A program made the position numbers and the translations under genes. A stretch of DNA of 6,753 nucleotides, taken from NCBI GenBank assembly GCA_021204765.1, contig JAJPYU010000221.1, positions 1 to 6,753 of the forward strand. Direction: 5' to 3'. This document shows positions 1 through 5,189 of the stretch, one piece after another; positions within the stretch are counted from its first letter, which is position 1, and each line of letters starts with the position of its first letter. This DNA comes from Clostridiales bacterium (GTDB taxonomy: Bacteria; Bacillota; Clostridia; Lachnospirales; Lachnospiraceae). Under the pieces are notes generated by a model. That model searched no databases and was not told the origin of the DNA. It was given only the letters and a program-made list of their open reading frames with translations.

Positions 1-24
1 GTAGATGACACTGCCGTACTCTCA
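1..24 (-). pseudogene. cysT: In-frame TGA in cysT with the family sequence continuing downstream
   Basis: Read on the minus strand, the codons run Ala-Arg-Gly-Ile-TGA-Glu-Tyr-Gly-Ser-Val-Ile-Tyr up to base 1. CysT/CysU proteins have Gly-Glu-Tyr-Gly-Ser here, so TGA sits exactly where a Gly codon (GGA, one base different) is expected, and the frame is kept afterwards. This is a nonsense substitution or a base-calling error, not a frameshift. Programmed readthrough or recoding is unlikely, because TGA is the ordinary terminator of the lacI and pcrA genes in this window. The remainder of the gene is outside the window. Confidence 0.75.
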
Positions 25-672
25 TATCCCCCGGGCCAGAGCCAGGCCGAAGCCCACCAAAAGGGCCGGGGTCAGCTCCGGCAGTATCACTCTCCTGAAG
101 GTGTAGCCGCCGCTGGCGCCCAGCATAGTGGAGGCCTCCTCAAAGGATGCGGGCAGCTTCTCAATGACAGGCTGCAGGGCCCTCACCACAAAGGGTATAC
201 CGATAAATACCAGGGCAATGGTCAGTCCTATCCTGGTGTAGGAGATGCTGATGCCGAACCTGTCAAAGAACGATCCCAGGATGCCCTGGGTGGAATACAT
301 CTTGGAGAGGGTGATGCCCGCCACCGCCGTGGGCAGGGCGAAGGGCAGCTCTATCATGGCATCCATTATCCTTTTTCCGGGGAACTCATAACGCACCAGT
401 ATCCATGCCAGTATCAATCCGAAGACGCAGTTTATCACTGCGGCGATAAAGGCACAGATAATGCTGGTGGCGAAAGCTCTCATGACATTCTGCCTGAAAA
501 TAATAGCCCAGAATTCCGACCAGGTCAGCTTAAAGGAATAGGCCAGGATTGAGGCCAGCGGGATCAGTATCAGAAGGGAGAGCATAGTGACAGTAATCCC
601 CAGGGTCATTCCTTTCCCGGGGATCACTGTCTTTCTTATTTTAGCTGTTTTAGTCTGCTTCGTAGATTTCAT
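22..672 (-). CDS. cysT: Sulfate/thiosulfate ABC transporter permease CysT (CysU), interrupted by an in-frame stop
   Basis: Inner-membrane subunit of the sulfate/thiosulfate importer, working with the binding protein encoded just upstream, a second permease (CysW) and an ATPase (CysA) expected beyond the window. The 216 visible residues have hydrophobic segments at about 22-47, 68-94, 107-126 and 149-164. The EAA loop that docks on the ATPase is at about 178-199 (EEA-x4-GAS ... ILP). The start at 672 is chosen because GGAG (682-685) lies 9 nt upstream; an ATG at 705 in the same frame has only a weak, badly spaced AGG. The start overlaps the binding-protein stop by 23 nt, which suggests translational coupling. 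The frame ends at TGA (22-24) within the conserved GEYGS motif, about 60 residues short of a normal CysT of roughly 275 aa, although the family sequence continues past it. Family assignment is firm; whether the gene is functional is doubtful. Confidence 0.88.
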   Translation of the reverse strand: MKSTKQTKTAKIRKTVIPGKGMTLGITVTMLSLLILIPLASILAYSFKLTWSEFWAIIFRQNVMRAFATSIICAFIAAVINCVFGLILAWILVRYEFPGKRIMDAMIELPFALPTAVAGITLSKMYSTQGILGSFFDRFGISISYTRIGLTIALVFIGIPFVVRALQPVIEKLPASFEEASTMLGASGGYTFRRVILPELTPALLVGFGLALARGI

Positions 673-1714
673 CGAATATCGCTCCGTCCTGGAAGAAGTC
701 TTCATATGCCTGGTCCCAACCGCCGAAATCGTCTATGGTGCACAGATCTACGGAAAGGTCAAATGTGTCTGAGAACTCAGCTAAGATATCCGGATTGGAG
801 GGACGATAGTAATACTGCCCGATAAGCTCCTGAGCCTCGTCGGTGTAGAGGTACTGAAGGTAGGCCTCTGCCACGTCCCTGGTACCGTTGGCATCCACAT
901 TCTCATCCACCACTGCCACGGAGGGCTCAGCCAGTATGCTGATGCTGGGGGTGATCATTTCGTACTCGCCGGGATACTCATCCATAGCCATGAGGGCTTC
1001 ATTTTCCCAGGCGATCAGGACATCGCCCTGGCCGTTCTCCACGAAAGTGGTGGTGGCGCCTCTGGCGCCGGAATCCATGACGATGACATTATCATAGAGA
1101 GCGGTCATGAAAGCCTTTATCTGATCCTCGTCACCACCGTACTGCAGGTCGGCGTAGTGCCAAGCCGCCAGGAAATTCCAGCAGGCGCCGCCGGAGGACT
1201 TGGGGTCCGGAGTGATGACGTCCACGCCGTCCTTTGTCAGGTCATCCCAGTCTTCAATGCCCTTCTCATTTCCGGCACGGACCAGGAAGACGATGGTGGA
1301 AGTATAGGGGGAGCTGTTGTCGTCAAACTCGTCTATCCAGCCCTCGTCTATAAGCCCCTCATTCTCAATAAGGGTGATATCGTGGGCCAGGGCCAGGGTC
1401 ACCACATCGGCGTCGCTGCCCTCGATGACTGAACGGGCCTGGGAACCGGAGCCGCCGTGGGACTGGACTACCTCCACGTCCACGCCGGTCTCTTCCTTAT
1501 AATAATCGGCGAACATCTCATTGTAAGCCTCGTAGAACTCACGGGTAGGGTCGTAGGATACGTTGGTGATGGTGACGGTCTCTGCACTTTCTGTCTCATC
1601 GGAAGCCGAGCCTGAGGAATCGGAACTTCCGCTGCTGCCGCAGGCTGCCATTCCCACTGCAAGGGCGGCCACGGTACCCACTGCTATTACTTTCTTTGAA
1701 ATCTTCCTTTTCAT
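650..1714 (-). CDS. Sulfate/thiosulfate-binding lipoprotein (ABC transporter substrate-binding protein)
   Basis: Extracytoplasmic sulfate (or thiosulfate) receptor that delivers substrate to the CysT/CysW permease for assimilatory sulfur uptake. The 354-aa protein starts with a lipoprotein signal (KRKISKK, a hydrophobic run, lipobox GMAAC, Cys25 as the lipidated residue), followed by a Ser/Gly/Asp linker to about residue 45. Family landmarks follow in order: NVSYDPTREFY (51-61), QSHGGSGSQARSV (84-96), DPKSSGGACWNF (170-181), DSGARGATTTF (214-224), GDVLIAWENEA (230-240) and GGWDQAYEDFF near the C-terminus. All are characteristic of the Sbp/CysP family. Length is normal and the stop is TAA. AAGGAG (1727-1732) precedes the ATG by 12 nt. 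It is the first gene of its operon and is divergent from lacI. An Arg-to-Cys change (Cys178) in the NPK-T-SGGAR-like anion-binding motif is notable. Sbp versus CysP cannot be separated from sequence alone, so no symbol is given. Confidence 0.93.
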   Translation of the reverse strand: MKRKISKKVIAVGTVAALAVGMAACGSSGSSDSSGSASDETESAETVTITNVSYDPTREFYEAYNEMFADYYKEETGVDVEVVQSHGGSGSQARSVIEGSDADVVTLALAHDITLIENEGLIDEGWIDEFDDNSSPYTSTIVFLVRAGNEKGIEDWDDLTKDGVDVITPDPKSSGGACWNFLAAWHYADLQYGGDEDQIKAFMTALYDNVIVMDSGARGATTTFVENGQGDVLIAWENEALMAMDEYPGEYEMITPSISILAEPSVAVVDENVDANGTRDVAEAYLQYLYTDEAQELIGQYYYRPSNPDILAEFSDTFDLSVDLCTIDDFGGWDQAYEDFFQDGAIFDEIYEAD

Positions 1715-1811
1715 GTCGTCTATTTTCTCCTTTTTCTTATTTACTGTTCACATGGAATTCCTACCTGTCATAAACAGCATGTTGCTGCCTGTGCGAATTT
1801 CAATCCATTTA

Positions 1812-1825
1812 AGCAATCGTTTGCT
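1812..1825. promoter_or_regulatory. LacI-family operator-like site O1
   Basis: AGCAATCGTTTGCT is an almost perfect palindrome (12 of 14 positions symmetric) with the central CG typical of LacI/GalR operators. It lies about 6 bp upstream of the -35 box of the plus-strand promoter. Its core CAATCGTTTGC (1814-1824) recurs exactly, inverted, at 1922-1932. Assignment to the adjacent LacI protein is inference from position and form. Confidence 0.55.
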
Positions 1826-1830
1826 CTTTC

Positions 1831-1860
1831 TTGACAATTCCAAAACCCATGTGTTACAAT
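1831..1860 (+). promoter_or_regulatory. Predicted sigma-A promoter reading toward lacI
   Basis: TTGACA (1831-1836) and TACAAT (1855-1860) are separated by 18 bp, a near-consensus housekeeping promoter. Transcription would start near 1867 and leave a leader of about 345 nt before the lacI start codon. No better plus-strand promoter is visible closer to lacI. An operator-like site lies immediately upstream of the -35 box. Confidence 0.6.
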
Positions 1861-1881
1861 ATTTCTCATAAAACTTATTGA

Positions 1882-1910
1882 ATGATATCGCAAATATTGG
1901 AGAATTTCAA
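1882..1910 (-). promoter_or_regulatory. Predicted sigma-A promoter reading toward the sulfate transport operon
   Basis: On the minus strand, TTGAAA (1910-1905) and TATCAT (1887-1882) are separated by 17 bp. Transcription would start near 1875, giving a leader of about 160 nt to the binding-protein ATG at 1714. It faces the lacI promoter, so the two transcripts overlap near their starts. The match is weaker than that of the plus-strand promoter. Confidence 0.45.
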
Positions 1911-1920
1911 TCTGATATTA

Positions 1921-1934
1921 CGCAAACGATTGAG
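1921..1934. promoter_or_regulatory. LacI-family operator-like site O2
   Basis: CGCAAACGATTGAG contains GCAAACGATTG (1922-1932), the exact reverse complement of the O1 core. The centre-to-centre distance from O1 is 109 bp. The site lies about 11 bp upstream of the -35 box of the minus-strand promoter. The two sites therefore bracket both promoters, a layout compatible with looping by a dimeric or tetrameric repressor. Confidence 0.5.
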
Positions 1935-1996
1935 TAAGGTCACCGTTCACACTGCCTCTACCCGCATTCACACTCTTCTACGCTCTGCTTCGGTCC

Positions 1997-2029
1997 GCGC
2001 TAAACAGACGTCCCCCGGACGTCTAGCGC
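1997..2029 (+). repeat. Strong bulged hairpin in the lacI leader
   Basis: Outer stem GCGCTA (1997-2002) with TAGCGC (2024-2029); inner stem GACGTCC (2007-2013) with GGACGTC (2017-2023). There is a 4-nt bulge (2003-2006) and a 3-nt CCC loop. All 13 pairs are Watson-Crick. There is no following T-run, so it is not an intrinsic terminator. CAGACG (2005-2010) could alternatively pair with CGTCTG (2030-2035). Confidence 0.7.
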
Positions 2030-2103
2030 CGTCTGCGCCACAAGTGCCGCATACTTTCCCGCTACTTGCGGAGCCCGGAGCTAAGACTGCTCATGTAGGT
2101 GTA

Positions 2104-2126
2104 GGTTACCTGTTGCACAGGTAACC
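2104..2126 (+). repeat. Perfect 10-bp hairpin in the lacI leader
   Basis: GGTTACCTGT (2104-2113) pairs fully with ACAGGTAACC (2117-2126) around a TGC loop. No T-run follows, so a terminator is unlikely. Confidence 0.7.
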
Positions 2127-2134
2127 CTGACAGT

Positions 2135-2173
2135 ATCATGGATACTTTCAAGCAAGCTTGAAATGTCCATGAT
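2135..2173 (+). repeat. Two-part hairpin before the lacI start
   Basis: Outer stem ATCATGGA (2135-2142) with TCCATGAT (2166-2173); inner stem TTTCAAGC (2146-2153) with GCTTGAAA (2156-2163). They are separated by a 3/2-nt internal loop. All 16 pairs are Watson-Crick, although the 2-nt apical gap means the innermost pair would open. The hairpin lies about 30 nt upstream of the lacI Shine-Dalgarno. Confidence 0.7.
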
Positions 2174-2213
2174 GTTTCCCGGCCACGTGTGAACAGTAGC
2201 CGTAGGAGTAATC

Positions 2214-3251
2214 ATGTCCCTTAAGAAAATAGCTGAAATGACCAGTGTCTCGGTATCTACCGTCTCCCGGGTCTTAAATAACGCTTCTCCCACCTGCGCC
2301 TCTGTCCAGACGAGAGATAAGATATGGGAGGCTGCAAGGGAGATCGGCTACATCCCCAATGAAGCTGCCCGACAGCTCAAAAAGGCAGGCAGCCCCGGCA
2401 GCTCACTGGCCGGCACCGCTTCCGGCACGGGCACCATCCGCCACGTCACCATCATCCTGGCCCGGGTGGCCTCACTGGACGACGATCCTTTCTTCGCCGA
2501 GCTTTTCAGAAGCCTGGAAATAGAGTTGATGAAGCAGAACACCCTTATCGATCAGGTCATTTACGCCGAGGAATCATTAAAGGAGACACTCTCCGGCTCT
2601 GATGGAGTAATTATCCTGGGGCGCTGCTCGGAAAAGCTGCTGGCAGAGATCACTGCCCGGAATAAATCGGTCGTGGGCATCTGGAGAAATACCATGAATT
2701 TCAATGTGGACGAGGTGATATGCGACGGCGAGCGGGCCGCAGAGATGGCCATGGCTCATCTGCTGTCCCTGGGTCACAGCCGCATCGCCTACATCGGTGA
2801 CTGCTCCTACGAGAGCCGCTACGTGGGCTACTGCAATACGCTGATACAAAATCACATTTCCATGAATTATCACCTGATCAGGCAGACAAACCAGACTAAG
2901 GAAGCGGCACAGGCTGCCTTCTCGGAGCTTCTTGAGGCCAAGTCCTCAGGCAGAAGTGACTTCACCGCCGTCTTCTGCGCCAACGATGTGACGGCTATAG
3001 GGGTGCTTGAGATTCTAAAGAAAGAGAAAAAGAAAATCCGTGAGTCCATCTCCGTCATCTCCATAGATGACATTGAGCAGTCCCAGACCACCAGGCCTTA
3101 TCTTACTACCATCCACATCCCACGGGAGGAGATGGCCCATATGGCTGTAATGCTGCTCTTAGACCGCATGCAGGGAGGACACCGCGAAGCGGTCCGCATA
3201 GTGCTGCCCTGCAGGATTATAGAACGTGAAAGCTGCTATAAAGTTTTGTGA
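2214..3251 (+). CDS. LacI/GalR-family transcriptional regulator
   Basis: A 345-aa one-component DNA-binding regulator. Residues 1-50 form the LacI helix-turn-helix (LKKIAEMTSVSVSTVSRVLNN, recognition helix about 13-21), followed by a hinge-like segment (YIPNEAARQLKKAG, about 46-59). The rest is a periplasmic-binding-protein-like effector core, with GVIILGR, a HLLSLGHSRIAYIGD block, FCANDVTAIGVLEIL and SIDDIEQSQTTRPYLTTI near the C-terminus, as in GalR/EbgR-type proteins. AGGAG (2204-2208) sits 5 nt before the ATG; the stop is TGA. The gene is divergent from the sulfate-binding protein gene and overlaps the convergent methyltransferase gene by 16 nt. No sugar-catabolic gene is nearby, so the effector is unknown. 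Paired operator-like sites upstream suggest autoregulation and possibly control of the sulfate operon; this is inference. Confidence 0.93.
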   Translation: MSLKKIAEMTSVSVSTVSRVLNNASPTCASVQTRDKIWEAAREIGYIPNEAARQLKKAGSPGSSLAGTASGTGTIRHVTIILARVASLDDDPFFAELFRSLEIELMKQNTLIDQVIYAEESLKETLSGSDGVIILGRCSEKLLAEITARNKSVVGIWRNTMNFNVDEVICDGERAAEMAMAHLLSLGHSRIAYIGDCSYESRYVGYCNTLIQNHISMNYHLIRQTNQTKEAAQAAFSELLEAKSSGRSDFTAVFCANDVTAIGVLEILKKEKKKIRESISVISIDDIEQSQTTRPYLTTIHIPREEMAHMAVMLLLDRMQGGHREAVRIVLPCRIIERESCYKVL

Positions 3252-4801
3252 AGAATTAACTGGCACACCGTCTCTACATTAGCTGTTCCGGGGAACATAT
3301 CAATACAGCAGATGTGCTCGGCACGATAACCGGCCTCCTGCATCACCGCCAGGTCTCGCGCAAGACTGGTAGGCTTACATGAAATGTAAATCATATGCTC
3401 AACGCCGTAGGCGATGATCTTCTTAAGCGCCCCGGGATGAACGCCGTCCCGAGGCGGGTCGAGAATGATAAAGTCCGGCCTCTCCTCAATCTCATCCAGG
3501 ACCTTCAGGACATCACCGGCGATAAATTCACAGTTGGTAAGTCCATTTAGGGCAGCATTTTCTCTCGCCGCCTCCACGGCCTCCTCCACTATCTCTACGC
3601 CTATGACTTTCCCGGCCACGGTCGAAAGTATCTGGGCAATTGTTCCGGTGCCGCTGTAGAGGTCGAAAACTGTCCGCCCGTCAAGGCTCTCCCCTGCCTC
3701 AGCCAGAGAATCACGGATAAAGCGACGGGCAGTGTCATAGAGCACCTCCGCCCCCAGAGAATTTGTCTGAAAGAATGAGAATGGAGTGATACTAAAACGC
3801 AGATTCAGGAGCTCTTCATAAAAATAATCCCGACCATACAAAATCTCGGTGCCCTCATCCTTTACCGTGTCAGAGAGGCTGTCATTTTTTGTGTGAAGGA
3901 TCCCGGTTAAAACGCCTTCTAACTCTAATGACAGCAAAGCATCCAACCAGCCTGCTGTTAATTTGTACTCTAAAGTATTTCTATTCTCAGGTTTTATATT
4001 TTCATTGCTGCCGTTCTTTTCTATAACATCATCAGAACTGCAGGCTGCATCAGCACTGTTCCTAAGGTTTTCTTTACAGTTTGTACCACTTTCAGATATT
4101 TTATTTGATAACCATGATATCTGAGTCGTGGTCACCAGGTCAACCAGTATCTCCCCGGTCTTTGTGGCCTTTCTCACCAGCAGATGCCGCAGATATCCTT
4201 CATGTCTCATCCTGTGATAAAAAGGTGCTCCTGTCTCCCGGAAATATTCCATAGTGACAGTGAGTATCTTCCTGAAATCTTCATCCACTATCCGGCATTG
4301 CTCCACAGGAATAATGTCGTACATACTGCCCCACTTGTGCAGGCCAAGGGTCAGCGGACCATCCTTTATCTCATCCCCAAAAGTGAATTCCATCTTATTC
4401 CGATATTCAAATTGCCTGGGACTGGGCAGTATGCCCTCGAAGATATCATCCCATGACACATTTTTTCTATTTTCTTTGGTCACGACAGGCCTCAGCAATT
4501 CTTCCACCTGGGCGGCTTTCAGCTTTAGCTGTTCTTCATATGGCAGTGTCTGATAAGCGCATCCGCCGCAAGCCCCGAAATGCGGACAATACGCCTCGGT
4601 CAGCTCCAGAGGGGACTTCTCCGTCACATCCAAAAGACGTCCCTCGACCCTGCTCCCCTTTTTCTTCGAAATAACGATCTTCACCCTCTGCCCGGGAAGG
4701 ACGCCTTTCACCATCACGCGCCCCTCCCTGACTCTTATCATACCTTTATTCGGGAATCCGACCCTCTCCACCAGGCCCTCGAATATCTCGCCTTTTTTCA
4801 T
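3236..4801 (-). CDS. rlmD: 23S rRNA (uracil-C5) methyltransferase, RlmD/TrmA family
   Basis: SAM-dependent RNA m5U methyltransferase. The 521-aa protein has an N-terminal TRAM-like RNA-binding domain (about 1-60) and four cysteines placed for the [4Fe-4S] cluster of RlmD-type enzymes (C72, C78, C81, C169). FFQT (343-346) and the SAM loop DLYSGTGTI (380-388) follow, then acidic E403, DPPR (448-451), the nucleophile Cys475 in ISCKP-x-SLARDL, and the C-terminal VETV glutamate (E510). The start is ATG at 4801, with GGAG (4808-4811) 6 nt upstream; an in-frame GTG at 4813 overlaps that site and is unlikely. Residues about 229-282 form a hydrophilic, Asn/Ser/Glu-rich, AT-rich insertion between conserved blocks. 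It is the last gene of the leftward cluster and ends with TAG inside lacI. The family is certain. The exact target (U1939, U747 or both) cannot be read from sequence, and RlmCD is an equally possible name in Firmicutes. Confidence 0.92.
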   Translation of the reverse strand: MKKGEIFEGLVERVGFPNKGMIRVREGRVMVKGVLPGQRVKIVISKKKGSRVEGRLLDVTEKSPLELTEAYCPHFGACGGCAYQTLPYEEQLKLKAAQVEELLRPVVTKENRKNVSWDDIFEGILPSPRQFEYRNKMEFTFGDEIKDGPLTLGLHKWGSMYDIIPVEQCRIVDEDFRKILTVTMEYFRETGAPFYHRMRHEGYLRHLLVRKATKTGEILVDLVTTTQISWLSNKISESGTNCKENLRNSADAACSSDDVIEKNGSNENIKPENRNTLEYKLTAGWLDALLSLELEGVLTGILHTKNDSLSDTVKDEGTEILYGRDYFYEELLNLRFSITPFSFFQTNSLGAEVLYDTARRFIRDSLAEAGESLDGRTVFDLYSGTGTIAQILSTVAGKVIGVEIVEEAVEAARENAALNGLTNCEFIAGDVLKVLDEIEERPDFIILDPPRDGVHPGALKKIIAYGVEHMIYISCKPTSLARDLAVMQEAGYRAEHICCIDMFPGTANVETVCQLILHKTL

Positions 4802-4820
4802 ATATATCTCCACATTACAA

Positions 4821-4844
4821 CAGCCCTCGAGTATTCGAGGGCTG
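4821..4844 (-). terminator. Perfect hairpin between the small membrane protein gene and rlmD (weak terminator or leader hairpin)
   Basis: CAGCCCTCGA and TCGAGGGCTG form a perfect 10-bp GC-rich stem with a 4-nt loop, 32 nt after the upstream stop codon and 9 nt before the rlmD Shine-Dalgarno. On the minus strand it is followed only by TTGTAATG, a poor U-tract, so it would terminate inefficiently. It could equally be an attenuating or mRNA-stabilising hairpin inside the operon. Confidence 0.4.
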
Positions 4845-4876
4845 CAATATTTCTGTTCAGTTACGCAAGGTCCGCT

Positions 4877-5116
4877 TTACTCGTCGTACTCGTCCTCGTC
4901 ATCATCGAAGAAGTCGTCGTCAAACTCCTCATCAAACTCATCCTCGAAATCATCCATGTAATCAGGCACAAAGAATCTGTACACCAGATATGCGATGATG
5001 GCTACCGCTGCGATACACCCGATGATAGCCAGTGCGATGAGCAGCTTTTTCTTCCTCTCCTCGGTCAGGAGCTCTGAGAGCTTTGATGCGCTGAGCATTT
5101 CTTCTAACTTATTCAT
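4877..5116 (-). CDS. Small single-pass membrane protein with a highly acidic C-terminal tail
   Basis: A 79-aa protein of unknown function. Residues 1-26 are an amphipathic, charged N-terminus (NKLEEMLSASKLSELL then ERKKK). Residues about 27-49 are one hydrophobic transmembrane segment (LIALAIIGCIAAVAIIAYLVY). The final 28 or so residues are almost only Asp, Glu, Phe and Tyr. The positive ERKKK before the helix suggests an N-in orientation with the acidic tail outside, which is inference. The start at 5116 is set by AAAGGAG (5125-5131) 8 nt upstream; an in-frame ATG at 5134 overlaps that site. It lies 73 nt after pcrA and 75 nt before rlmD, all on one strand, so it is probably cotranscribed. 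I recall similar small proteins at this spot in other Lachnospiraceae, but no assigned role. Confidence 0.8.
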   Translation of the reverse strand: MNKLEEMLSASKLSELLTEERKKKLLIALAIIGCIAAVAIIAYLVYRFFVPDYMDDFEDEFDEEFDDDFFDDDEDEYDE

Positions 5117-5189
5117 GATACGTTCTCCTTTCATAATCCGCCAAACCCGCCAGTCAGCGGTGACTCACATTTGTTTTGTTATTAGTGTA

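Larger units (their letters stand above)
1938..2201 (+). repeat. Structured intergenic element with terminal inverted repeats and several hairpins (MITE-like repeat or leader RNA)
   Basis: The 15-nt ends (1938-1952 and 2187-2201) are inverted copies, 12 of 15 identical and 13 of 15 pairable if G-U is allowed. Together they would close a large stem. Inside lie, in order, an imperfect 21-bp-spaced direct repeat of TTCACACT...TCTAC (1946-1981), a bulged hairpin (1997-2029), a weaker 5-bp stem (2047-2051 with 2067-2071), a perfect 10-bp hairpin (2104-2126) and a two-part hairpin (2135-2173). I see no convincing coding sequence in it. The lacI Shine-Dalgarno follows 2 nt after the right end, so if transcribed from the upstream promoter the element forms most of the lacI leader. 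It matches no riboswitch class or T-box that I recognise. Whether it is a dispersed repeat or a cis-acting RNA cannot be decided from one copy. Confidence 0.5.

Noticed and set aside
22..24. TGA read as glycine or selenocysteine (recoding)
   Set aside because: TGA terminates lacI and pcrA here, the family residue is Gly rather than Cys/Sec, and no other in-frame TGA was seen in the conserved genes.
703..705. Alternative cysT start at 705
   Set aside because: It gives 11 extra polar residues, has only a weak AGG 3 nt upstream, and deepens the overlap with the binding-protein gene. The start at 672 has a well-spaced GGAG.
1775..1787. CAGCA-TGT-TGCTG hairpin and a distant CACATGG/CCATGTG pairing (1749-1755 with 1847-1853) in the sulfate-operon leader
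   Set aside because: A 5-bp stem and a 7-bp pairing about 90 nt apart are expected by chance. No riboswitch-like conserved core (for example a SAM riboswitch) is visible.
1882..2124. Plus-strand open frame of 80 codons in the intergenic region, and a minus-strand 70-codon frame at 2081-2293
   Set aside because: No convincing ribosome-binding site, translations without recognisable features, and both frames run through strong hairpins or into lacI. Treated as chance frames.
2114..2140. TTGCAC ... TATCAT as a closer lacI promoter
   Set aside because: The spacer is only 15 bp and the boxes lie within two perfect hairpins; the 1831-1860 promoter is much better.
5147..5165. Small competing hairpins between pcrA and the small membrane protein gene (CCGC/GCGG and AGTCA/TGACT)
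   Set aside because: The stems are only 4-5 bp and no T-run follows, so they are not credible as a terminator.
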